9,591 nt of DNA, from the NCBI GenBank assembly GCA_902461985.1, contig CABQAB010000057.1:1-9591 (forward strand), given 5' to 3'. This DNA is from an uncultured Bacteroidales bacterium (lineage in GTDB: Bacteria > Bacteroidota > Bacteroidia > Bacteroidales > UBA932). Shown piece by piece: positions 1 to 6,433 of the stretch. Numbering within the stretch: the first letter of the stretch is position 1; every line of letters begins with the position of its first letter. The notes below the pieces were generated by a model. That model was not told the DNA's origin and did no database searches. It worked only from the letters and a program-made list of their open reading frames with translations. The position numbers were made by a program, and so were the translations under genes.

Positions 1-1
1 G

Positions 2-835
2 ATGCAGGCACATTCAGTCGGTATGTTCCGCTCTAAAAAGCAGATTTGTGCTGCATTGGTAGCGGTCTACGGCGACAGTCTCAAGGCTGTATATGACAAA
101 AGTTCCGGGACAGCGCCGTTCAAGGCCGGATTGGAGCTGGTTGACGGATATATGTACCGTCGCCCTGATTTCAATGACCAGGAGCAGCTTGTGCATGAGC
201 ATGGCCACAAGTTCCTTGTGAACTGGACTGACGGACAGAAGACAGGTTTTTTCCTTGACCAGAGGGAGAACCGTCAGTTAGTGGGGAAATATGCGCGTGG
301 CAGGAGAGTGCTCAATCTTTTCTGCTACACAGGAGGCTTCTCCGTATATGCTCTGGCCGGAGGTGCTGTGCACGTGGATTCAGTGGACAGTTCGTCGAGG
401 GCGATGGCCATGGTTGAGAAGAATGTGGTTCTGAACGGCTTTACGACTGGTTCGGAATCGTCCCTGCATTTCGGACTGTGTTGCGATGCCATAGACTATG
501 TGAAGAGTGTTCCGGAGGGCAGATACGATATGATAATAGTGGACCCGCCAGCCTTCGCGAAGCACCGTGGAGCAATCGGCAATGCGCTTAGGGCTTACCA
601 GCGTCTCAATGAGGCCGCTATTTCCAAGGTGGCTTCGGGCGGCTTAGTGTTCACTTATAGCTGTTCGCAGGTTGTGGACAAGGAGTCTTTCGCTCTGGCC
701 GTATTTTCTGCCGCCGCCAAGACAGGCAGGAGCGTGCGCATCCTTGACCGTCTGAACCAGCCTGCTGACCATTCGGTGAATATCTACCATCCTGAGGGAG
801 AGTACCTCAAGGGGCTGCTTCTTTATGTCGAGTAG
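2..835 (+). CDS. rlmI: RlmI-type class I rRNA large-subunit methyltransferase, 5'-truncated by the window edge
   Basis: This is the C-terminal 277 codons of a SAM-dependent methyltransferase of the RlmI/COG1092 family; E. coli RlmI makes m5C1962 in 23S rRNA. Family members are near 390-400 residues with an N-terminal PUA domain, so about a third is missing to the left and the Met at base 2 is probably internal. Visible here (partial numbering) are the family signature GQKTGFFLDQR around 78-88, SAM motif I FCYTGGFSVYA at 107-117, a following acidic stretch VDSVDSS at 126-132, motif IV DPPAF at 181-185, the YSCS loop with Cys221 (the catalytic Cys region in m5C enzymes), and a terminal block PADHSVN...EYLKGLLLYVE. 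The reading frame is intact to TAG. It converges on the imelysin gene with only 8 bp between stops and no obvious terminator hairpin. The exact target base is inferred from the family. Confidence 0.9.
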   Translation: MQAHSVGMFRSKKQICAALVAVYGDSLKAVYDKSSGTAPFKAGLELVDGYMYRRPDFNDQEQLVHEHGHKFLVNWTDGQKTGFFLDQRENRQLVGKYARGRRVLNLFCYTGGFSVYALAGGAVHVDSVDSSSRAMAMVEKNVVLNGFTTGSESSLHFGLCCDAIDYVKSVPEGRYDMIIVDPPAFAKHRGAIGNALRAYQRLNEAAISKVASGGLVFTYSCSQVVDKESFALAVFSAAAKTGRSVRILDRLNQPADHSVNIYHPEGEYLKGLLLYVE

Positions 836-843
836 TCGTCAAG

Positions 844-1890
844 TCAGATGCCGGCGATGAATTCGTGTACCTCCGAGAAAGCGGCGGAGAGTTCCGTTCC
901 GATTTTCGTGCGTGCTTTCTCCATGTCTTCCGCAGGAGTCGCCGAGAGCGGTTCCTTGAGGTTCGTGAGCGTTTTCTGACATTCAGTCAGCAGGCTGCGG
1001 ACCTTGGAGTCGAGTTCGCTGTCAATCGATTTTACATACGAACTGATGCTCGCCTGTCCGGATATTTTGCCTTCATAGCAGCTCTTGATGCCGTTGAATA
1101 CGCTTTTATAATCTTCGACTGAATTGAGGCTGAGAGGAGAGACTTCTACCCCTATCATTGTCTTGCCGAGATATTCGGTGGCTTCGGTGAAAGCGTCTAT
1201 AAGTTCGAGAAGGGCTTCCTGATATGTCAAGTAGCGGCTGCCTTCCGCCGAACAGTTGAGCAGTTCATAGGAGTAGGATGAATTGCCTTCTCCTGAGCCG
1301 GCCCAGAGTGTATACAACGCCCGTGTCTTTTCCTGAAGTTCCGACGCGACATCGCAGAGATAATCCAGCTCGGCGGTGCTGTATTCCACACCATGGTTTT
1401 CGGATTTTTCCCCGTCTGTCTGGAACAGGAGGTATTCTGCGGCTGAAAGTCCTTTGAGATTGTCCGCGCTTGAGGCAATGTCAAAGATTCCTCCGTCTAT
1501 AAGTACGCGGATTGCAGCCGTATCGGCAGGTGAACTTCCTATCGCCGAACGTAAAGCCCCGTCTTCAGCAGCGAAGACCGGGAGGCTGAGGCTGCGCAGC
1601 CAGTTTTCCCTGCAGGCCTTCCACAGTTTGCAGGCATTCTGGATTTCCGCACCGGTCAAACTTTCGGACGCCTGCCTCTCTTTCATGAGCAGACAGGCGT
1701 CTTTAAGTTGTTCTGCATTATCCGCCAAAGAATTGTAATTGGCATTGGCCGTACTGAGTGCGTAAGGGATTATGACATAGCGGAACGCAGTCTCCTTTGT
1801 GAGTGACGGGTCCGGTTTTGTCTCCTTGGTGCAGGAGACGGCCGCTGCCATGAGCAGCGCAGCCAATGCGATTCTTCCCGGAAATCTCAT
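844..1890 (-). CDS. Imelysin-like (peptidase M75 family) lipoprotein with a degenerate GxHxxE motif
   Basis: This 348-residue protein begins with a lipoprotein signal: [10 protein letters not shown], a hydrophobic stretch, then lipobox AVSC with Cys20 as the predicted acylated residue, which suggests envelope anchoring. I chose the ATG at 1890 over one 16 codons upstream because it gives a proper signal peptide and overlaps the rubrerythrin stop as TGATG. A purine-rich AAAGAGAA ends 6 bases before it. The mature part is helical and imelysin-like: an ACKLWKACRENWLRS helix near 86-100 (family pattern: aromatic/Arg-rich helix before an FG/FAAEDG turn), then LKGLSAAEYLLF at 145-156, which sits where imelysins carry the GxHxxE motif. 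Here it reads G147-L-S149-A-A-E152, so the His is replaced by Ser. Imelysins are envelope proteins linked to iron uptake; no peptidase activity is generally accepted for them. Role here is unknown; coupling to rubrerythrin suggests an iron or redox setting. Confidence 0.82.
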   Translation of the reverse strand: MRFPGRIALAALLMAAAVSCTKETKPDPSLTKETAFRYVIIPYALSTANANYNSLADNAEQLKDACLLMKERQASESLTGAEIQNACKLWKACRENWLRSLSLPVFAAEDGALRSAIGSSPADTAAIRVLIDGGIFDIASSADNLKGLSAAEYLLFQTDGEKSENHGVEYSTAELDYLCDVASELQEKTRALYTLWAGSGEGNSSYSYELLNCSAEGSRYLTYQEALLELIDAFTEATEYLGKTMIGVEVSPLSLNSVEDYKSVFNGIKSCYEGKISGQASISSYVKSIDSELDSKVRSLLTECQKTLTNLKEPLSATPAEDMEKARTKIGTELSAAFSEVHEFIAGI

Positions 1891-2429
1891 CAATAGTTCT
1901 CTTTGTGAAGTTCGAAATAAGATTTCGGGTGGGAGCATACCGGGCAGATCTCAGGGGCTTTAGTGCCTACCATGATATGTCCGCAGTTGCGACATTCCCA
2001 CACCTTTACTTCTGACCTTTCGAACACCTGGGCGGTCTCTACGTTTTTCAGAAGCGCGCGGTAACGCTCTTCGTGGTGTTTCTCGACTTCTGCAACCGCG
2101 CGGAAACGTGCTGCAAGCTCATGGAAGCCTTCTTCATCGGCTGTTTTAGCGAAACCTGCGTACATGTCAGTCCACTCGTAGTTCTCGCCGGCAGCGGCAG
2201 ATGCAAGGTTGTGTGCGGTGTCGCCTATTCCTTCGAGTTCCTTGAACCAGAGTTTTGCATGCTCTTTTTCGTTGTCGGCAGTCTCAAGGAAGAGTGCCGC
2301 TATCTGTTCGAAGCCTTCTTTCTTTGCCTTTGATGCGAAATAAGTGTACTTGTTGCGTGCCTGGGATTCTCCGGCGAACGCTGCTTCCAGATTCTTTTCT
2401 GTCTGGGTGCCTTTGTATTTGTTAGCCAT
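1890..2429 (-). CDS. rbr: Rubrerythrin (diiron/rubredoxin peroxidase)
   Basis: Full-length classical rubrerythrin of 179 residues, which reduces hydrogen peroxide in the cytoplasm of anaerobes using electrons passed through its rubredoxin domain. The N-terminal ferritin-like four-helix domain carries the expected diiron ligands: E21 ([10 protein letters not shown]), E54 and H57 (NEKEH), E82 and E85 (GENYEW), and E116/H119 (EVEKHHEER). The C-terminal rubredoxin domain has two CxxC knuckles, C146/C149 (ECRNCG) and C162/C165 (CPVCSHP). The ATG at 2429 gives the family N-terminus. It lies 77 bp downstream of the FAH-like gene on the same strand, so it may have its own promoter, although I see no convincing TAnnTTTG element in the gap. 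Its TGA overlaps the ATG of the imelysin-like lipoprotein by one base, so the two are very likely co-translated. Confidence 0.97.
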   Translation of the reverse strand: MANKYKGTQTEKNLEAAFAGESQARNKYTYFASKAKKEGFEQIAALFLETADNEKEHAKLWFKELEGIGDTAHNLASAAAGENYEWTDMYAGFAKTADEEGFHELAARFRAVAEVEKHHEERYRALLKNVETAQVFERSEVKVWECRNCGHIMVGTKAPEICPVCSHPKSYFELHKENY

Positions 2430-2434
2430 AATTC

Positions 2435-2455
2435 AAGTTATTTAAGGTTTAACTT
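2435..2455. promoter_or_regulatory. Short AT-rich dyad in the rubrerythrin leader
   Basis: An inverted repeat AAGTTA / TAACTT (6-base arms, 9-base spacer) lies just ahead of the rubrerythrin start, in the 77 bp between that gene and the FAH-like gene. It could be an operator or a weak leader hairpin. On the + strand it is followed by a T-rich run, but no + strand gene ends here, so terminator use in that direction is unlikely. A six-base A/T-rich dyad can easily arise by chance, hence the low confidence. The rest of the gap shows no clear -33/-7 pair. Confidence 0.2.
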
Positions 2456-2506
2456 TTTCTGTTTACGGAATCCAGCGTTCGTCAGCAAGAAGTCTGCCAA
2501 ATCCGA

Positions 2507-3067
2507 TTAAAAAATCAGTCTGGTTGAAAATGTTTCGTTGCCGAAAAAATTCCCTTTCAAGGCAATCTCTCCGCAGTCTTTTCCGCAAAGTGTCTGCGGT
2601 CTCTGAAGTTCAACGGCAACTATGTCCCCGATTCGCAGAGACACCATTGCAGACAGTTCGGAAATTGCCTTGTGAACTGTTGCCGGACTGCCTTCAGAAG
2701 TGCTGAACAACTCTTTTCCGTCCGCTTTAACCGTGAAACTCTTGTCTTCGTTTTCCAGAACTACAGGGTTGTAGAGAGGAAAGGGGAGTATGGAACTGTG
2801 GTCCAGACAGTCCGAAACGATTTCGTCTCCCGATGGCAGTTTCAGATGAGCGGTCAGAAGCAGACCATAGTTGAAGCCGTCGTAGTAACGGGAGGCGAAT
2901 TTCTCCGCTACGCATTTCCCGGCCTTGCAGATTCGTACGAACAGCACCGGGGCGTAATCGTACTTCACGACGCTTTCAGGTGCATAGATGTCTTTGTTCT
3001 CCCGCTCCCATGTGGTGTCGGGTCTGCAGACACAGTAACTGTCAAGACTTCTGACGACTATATTCAT
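2507..3067 (-). CDS. Small FAH-fold protein (fumarylacetoacetate hydrolase-like), apparently lacking the metal ligands
   Basis: This 186-residue protein has no signal peptide or membrane segment. I place it in the fumarylacetoacetate hydrolase (FAH) superfamily by reading it against the remembered pattern of the roughly 200-residue FAH proteins of Bacteroidota. The match covers YDYAPVLFVRICKAGK (36-51; family HYExEIVVRI), EKFASRYYDGFNYGLLLTAH (55-74; family ERFAHRYYDEVTVGIDxTARD), a VKADGKELF strand (113-121), and SLRIGDIVAVELQ (143-155; family xLxxGDxIxTGTP). In this alignment the two metal-binding Glu become A39 and V41 and the metal-binding Asp becomes L70, and the TGTP loop is not kept. 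That suggests a non-catalytic relative, though this is inferred from memory and not a computed alignment. It starts 9 bp after the exonuclease stop, so it is likely the third gene of the dnaN operon. Its substrate or role is unknown. Confidence 0.6.
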   Translation of the reverse strand: MNIVVRSLDSYCVCRPDTTWERENKDIYAPESVVKYDYAPVLFVRICKAGKCVAEKFASRYYDGFNYGLLLTAHLKLPSGDEIVSDCLDHSSILPFPLYNPVVLENEDKSFTVKADGKELFSTSEGSPATVHKAISELSAMVSLRIGDIVAVELQRPQTLCGKDCGEIALKGNFFGNETFSTRLIF

Positions 3068-3076
3068 GCCTGAGTT

Positions 3077-3997
3077 CTAAAAGAGTTTTCCGCTGAACCG
3101 TTCCCTGAGCAGTGCCGCTGCCTCAGCTGTCTGCCCCTCGTCAAGAGGTTTCTTTGATGCAGCCCTTTTTTCATTGTCGAACTGCTCTTTGAGCAGGGCG
3201 AACTGACGTTTGGTGTCCAGCATGAAGTCGCCTTTGTCAATCCAGCTGAAATAGGACGGCTCGGTCTGATATACATAACGGGCGGTTTTTCCCTTGTGCT
3301 TGCCGAAATTGACTTCAGCCTCTCCCTTGTCATTGCGTATAAGTCTTCCTGCGAAGTCCACATATCTCGTCTTTACGAACGAAGACAATGCATCAAGGTT
3401 GTTTTTCAATGCAGGGAAACCTTTTTCAGGGTCGACTTCGGCATACCTGTCCAACTGTGCCTCCACGACGTCCACGGTAGCCAGCACATCGGCTTCTGCC
3501 GCATGGGCATTGTCGAAGTCAGAGCCGCAGTAGAATCTGTGGGCTGCCTTCAGGTTCCTCGGTTCGTAGGCGAAATAAATCAACTGGGCGTCAATCATTT
3601 TCTTGGCATGGAGGTCGATGCCGATATCCTTTTGCTTCCAGCACCTGGCGCGTTCAATCTCCTCTGCGAGCATGGGCAGGTCGAACTTCTGGGAATTATA
3701 CCCTCCGAGTTCTGCGTCTTCCAGCCATTCAACTACCTCGTCCACGATTTCCCAGAACTTCGGCTTGTCCTGCAGTTCTTCGTCCGAGATGCCGTGGACT
3801 GCTTTGGCACTGGGGTCTATGGCTCTCTGTCTGCCGGAGGCATAATCCCAGGGACACACTCTCCATGTCTTGATTCTCCTTTCTCCGTCAGGATAGACCT
3901 TTACGAAGCTGAGTTCTATAATGCTGTCCGTGGGTATATTCAAGCCGGTGCTCTCTATGTCGAAAAAGACCACCGGTTTTTCAAGGTTCATCTTCAT
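3077..3997 (-). CDS. DnaQ-fold 3'-5' exonuclease with ExoX-like C-terminal domain
   Basis: This 306-residue protein is a DEDDh exonuclease that would degrade DNA (possibly RNA) ends in the 3'-5' direction. Exo I is FFDIESTGL with D13 and E15, Exo II is GGYNSQKFDLPML with N101 and D106, and Exo III is HAAEAD with H165 and D170, so all catalytic acids and the general-base His are present. A second small domain near 226-272 starts with VNFGKHKGKTARYV and continues through PSYFSWIDKGDF and DTKRQFALL, which matches the C-terminal domain seen in exonuclease X-type proteins. Starts at residue 1 or 3 are equally possible (MKMN). It follows dnaN by 24 bp and precedes the FAH-like gene by 9 bp. It could act in proofreading, mismatch repair or end trimming at the clamp; a stand-alone Pol III epsilon subunit is an alternative reading, but the added ExoX-like domain argues against it. 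Confidence 0.9.
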   Translation of the reverse strand: MKMNLEKPVVFFDIESTGLNIPTDSIIELSFVKVYPDGERRIKTWRVCPWDYASGRQRAIDPSAKAVHGISDEELQDKPKFWEIVDEVVEWLEDAELGGYNSQKFDLPMLAEEIERARCWKQKDIGIDLHAKKMIDAQLIYFAYEPRNLKAAHRFYCGSDFDNAHAAEADVLATVDVVEAQLDRYAEVDPEKGFPALKNNLDALSSFVKTRYVDFAGRLIRNDKGEAEVNFGKHKGKTARYVYQTEPSYFSWIDKGDFMLDTKRQFALLKEQFDNEKRAASKKPLDEGQTAEAAALLRERFSGKLF

Positions 3998-4021
3998 AAT
4001 CTGATTCTTATAAGGCTGGCG

Positions 4022-5143
4022 TCAGGCAATCATGATAGGCATGATGATACCGCAGAGTTTCTCACGCTCGGCTTCGTTTTCGCCCGGCAGGATGAGTGCC
4101 GCCCTCTTGTCATCAAGGAATTTCATCACGATTTCCTCACATGCGAAGTTGTTGAGTATTTCAGAGAGGAAAGTCGATTTGAAACCGATTGTGAGAGGCT
4201 GTCCCTCATAACTGCACGCGATTTCTTCCTGTGCCGAAAGGGAGAATCCAAGATCCTGTGCGGAAACTCTGAGCAGCCCCTCGGACATTTCTAATTTCAC
4301 GTGGTTGGAAGCCCTGTTGGCGCATACGGAGACACGTTTTACGGTATTGAGGAACTGGGTCCTGTCTATTCTCAGCACATTGGAGTTGTTCTGTGGGATG
4401 ACTTCGCGGTATTTAGGGTATTTCCCGATGATAAGGCGGCAGATGACTTCCGTCTGTCCGCAGAGGAAACGTGCATTGTTGGTGTCGAACACGATTTCAA
4501 CCTGGGTGTCGTCTTTGGCGATGAGGTTCTTGAGAATGTTCGCCGGCTTCTTGTGGAGGATGAACGAGGTTTTCTGCTCCGATTTGAATTCCCTGGAGGT
4601 GTAGCATACGAGTTTGTGCGCATCAGATGCCACGAGGGTGGCTGACTCGGTCTCGATGTCGAAGAAGATACCGTTCATCGCAGGGCGTATCTCGTCGTCT
4701 GCAGTGGCGTATATCGTGCTTGAAATGCCTTCGGTAAGGATAGATGCCGGTACGGTGAGCCTGATGGTGTCGTTGCCAGGACCTTTGATTTCAGGATAGT
4801 CGTCTGCAGGCCTGTAGGGAAGCGTGGATTTTCCGCTGTTCCATTTACATTCGAAAGAACTTTCTCCGAGGGTCCTGATTTCAATGGGCTGGTCCGGGAG
4901 GGCCTTGAGCAGTTCGATGATATGTTGTGCAGGCACTGTCATTCTTCCGGTCTCCACAGTGCTTGTCGTCTCTATTTCGGTCCTCAAAGTGAGTTCCGAG
5001 TCGGAAGCGGTGATTCTCAATCCCTTGTCACTCAATTCAAAAAGGAAATCCTCAAGAATCGGGAGGGCTGTCTTAGCCGGAATGGCTTTCGATACGGCAG
5101 TTACTGCCTTCAGGAGTTCAAAACTTGATACGGTAAAATTCAT
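4022..5143 (-). CDS. dnaN: DNA polymerase III subunit beta (sliding clamp)
   Basis: Full-length beta clamp of 373 residues, the normal size for the family. The protein forms a ring dimer around DNA and tethers Pol III and repair enzymes. The N-terminus MNFTVSSFELLKAVTAVSKAIPAKTALPILE is typical of Bacteroidota clamps, as are the domain 1 block ITASDSELTLRT, the PADDYPE segment, the ATDxHKL-type segment (VASDAHKLVCY), and the C-terminal IIMPIMIA. That tail corresponds to the MPM/MPI strand lining the pocket that binds partner peptides. The ATG at 5143 is the natural start; no Shine-Dalgarno is visible. It is the first gene of a probable operon with the exonuclease and the FAH-like gene, and is transcribed divergently from htrA-rpoD. 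A candidate -7 element lies about 40 bases upstream. Confidence 0.98.
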   Translation of the reverse strand: MNFTVSSFELLKAVTAVSKAIPAKTALPILEDFLFELSDKGLRITASDSELTLRTEIETTSTVETGRMTVPAQHIIELLKALPDQPIEIRTLGESSFECKWNSGKSTLPYRPADDYPEIKGPGNDTIRLTVPASILTEGISSTIYATADDEIRPAMNGIFFDIETESATLVASDAHKLVCYTSREFKSEQKTSFILHKKPANILKNLIAKDDTQVEIVFDTNNARFLCGQTEVICRLIIGKYPKYREVIPQNNSNVLRIDRTQFLNTVKRVSVCANRASNHVKLEMSEGLLRVSAQDLGFSLSAQEEIACSYEGQPLTIGFKSTFLSEILNNFACEEIVMKFLDDKRAALILPGENEAEREKLCGIIMPIMIA

Positions 5144-5181
5144 ATCTGAAAGGTTATTGTGTTTTCAATTCTGTCAACTTA

Positions 5182-5189
5182 CAAAATTA
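5182..5189 (-). promoter_or_regulatory. Candidate dnaN -7 promoter element (TAnnTTTG)
   Basis: Read on the minus strand, this is TAATTTTG, an exact match to the Bacteroidota -7 consensus TAnnTTTG. It lies 38 bases before the dnaN ATG and would give a leader of roughly 30-35 bases. No convincing TTG/TTTG -33 element occurs at the usual distance upstream, so the call rests on the -7 element in an A/T-rich stretch. Confidence 0.4.
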
Positions 5190-5218
5190 TTCAAAATTTT
5201 CCAGAAACAGGCATATTA

Positions 5219-5252
5219 TTTGAAAAATATTGTCTGTTTGTCCGTATATTTG
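5219..5252 (+). promoter_or_regulatory. Candidate htrA(-rpoD-argS) promoter, Bacteroidota type
   Basis: TTTG at 5219-5222 and TATATTTG at 5245-5252 match the -33 (TTTG) and -7 (TAnnTTTG) elements used by the primary sigma factor of Bacteroidota. The spacer is 22 bases, slightly longer than the usual 19-21. Transcription would start near 5257, about 24 bases before the htrA ATG. It could also drive rpoD and argS, since I see no terminator or obvious promoter between those genes. Confidence 0.55.
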
Positions 5253-5280
5253 ACATGAGGAAATTTTAAATGCTATAAAT

Positions 5281-6414
5281 ATGAAAAAAGGATTGCTTTA
5301 TGCGGTGATTGCAGCCGTTTCAGGTGCACTTGCTGCCTTTATCGTGGTCAAGACTGCCGACGCAAAGCAGCCGGCTGAATATGCGCTGCCTTCTGAAAAC
5401 GGAATGCAGTTCAGGACCGTGGACCTGTCCAATGACAACTGGCCGGACTTCACTTTCGCAGCCGAAACCTGTGTGGATGCAGTGGTTTATGTGAAAGTGC
5501 GTGCCACGCAGCAGTCTGTCAGCAATGCGGGACCTCTGTTCCGTTTCTTTTTCGGCTATGAATTAGTGCCTCATTCCCGGGAGGTTCAGGGCAGCGGTTC
5601 AGGAGTCATCATCAGGGAGGACGGATATATCGTCACCAATAATCACGTGATTGCCGGGGCGCACACTATTGAGGTGACTCTCAACAACAACCGTACATAT
5701 CCCGCCCGCCTGGTCGGCACAGATCCGGCGACAGACGTTGCCTTGCTGAAAATCGAGGAAAGCGGACTGCCATACATAACCATGGCGGACTCTGACGCTC
5801 TTCGTCTCGGGGAATGGGTGCTCGCGATAGGCAGCCCCTACGATCTGCGTTCGACCATCACTGCCGGAATCGTCAGCGCCAAAGGCCGTTCCATGCCAAA
5901 GGACCCGAACAATCCGTCTGAATTCAGAATTGAGTCATTCATACAGACTGACGCTGCCGTTAACCCCGGAAACAGCGGCGGGGCACTGGTGAACAAAGAG
6001 GGGAAATTAGTGGGTGTCAACACTGCAATCATATCCCAGACAGGCTCCTATGCGGGATATTCGTTTGCTGTTCCTTCCAATATTGTCAAAAGGATTACCG
6101 ATGACCTCATGAATTACGGGACTGTCCACAGGGCCATGCTCGGAATATCGATGTTTCCGATTACTGATGAAATTGCAAAAGAATTGAAACTTTCTTCGGT
6201 AAAAGGCGTATATATTGCAGATGTGGCAAAAGACAGTGCCGCGGCCGAAGCCGGCCTGAAAGTGGGTGACGTGTTGGTGGAAATAGGAGGAGTCCAGGTC
6301 AGTGGAGCCTCTTCGGTTCAGGAACTGATAAACAGCTACCATCCTGGAGACCATGCTTCCGTCAAGGTTATCAGGGATAATGAGACACTGTCCTTTGACA
6401 TAATACTGAAGTAA
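5281..6414 (+). CDS. htrA: HtrA/DegP-family periplasmic serine protease with a single PDZ domain
   Basis: This 377-residue protein belongs to the trypsin-like S1C (HtrA/Deg) family, which degrades or chaperones misfolded envelope proteins. MKK followed by a hydrophobic segment (5-23) is a signal peptide or signal anchor; AxA at 26-28 (ADA) could be a signal peptidase site, so soluble and anchored forms are both possible. The protease domain has the full triad: H122 (TNNHVI), D152 (ATDVALLKI) and S232 (NPGNSGGAL). One PDZ domain follows from about 285 to 377 (LGISMFPI, AAEAGLKVGDVLVEIGG). Bacteroidota HtrA proteins I know of are mostly near 500 residues with two PDZ domains, so this one is short and DegS-like in layout, with no sign of frameshift at its TAA end. 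rpoD begins 19 bp later, consistent with co-transcription. Confidence 0.95.
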   Translation: MKKGLLYAVIAAVSGALAAFIVVKTADAKQPAEYALPSENGMQFRTVDLSNDNWPDFTFAAETCVDAVVYVKVRATQQSVSNAGPLFRFFFGYELVPHSREVQGSGSGVIIREDGYIVTNNHVIAGAHTIEVTLNNNRTYPARLVGTDPATDVALLKIEESGLPYITMADSDALRLGEWVLAIGSPYDLRSTITAGIVSAKGRSMPKDPNNPSEFRIESFIQTDAAVNPGNSGGALVNKEGKLVGVNTAIISQTGSYAGYSFAVPSNIVKRITDDLMNYGTVHRAMLGISMFPITDEIAKELKLSSVKGVYIADVAKDSAAAEAGLKVGDVLVEIGGVQVSGASSVQELINSYHPGDHASVKVIRDNETLSFDIILK

Positions 6415-6433
6415 AAGTGTTAAGACATAACAG

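Noticed and set aside
836..843. Transcription terminator between the convergent methyltransferase and imelysin genes
   Set aside because: The gap is 8 bp and I see no hairpin with a T-run there or just inside the gene ends.
1891..1938. Upstream ATG for the imelysin-like gene, adding 16 residues
   Set aside because: It would bury the lipoprotein signal behind an extension and overlap rubrerythrin by 49 bases; the ATG at 1890 gives a clean lipobox at Cys20 and stop-start coupling.
2461..2506. Promoter for rubrerythrin (TTGCTG, 17 bases, TAAACA on the minus strand)
   Set aside because: It matches neither the TAnnTTTG element of this group nor the sigma-70 consensus well enough to call.
2672..3073. 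A 133-codon + strand frame opposite the FAH-like gene, considered as the real gene in its place
   Set aside because: The minus-strand frame shows FAH-family blocks and fits the operon spacing; the + strand frame shows no recognisable family motif.
3296..4294. A 332-codon open frame on the + strand, antisense across the end of dnaN and most of the exonuclease gene
   Set aside because: It spans the junction of two well-identified minus-strand genes, shows no recognisable motif, and is the expected antisense shadow of their codon use.
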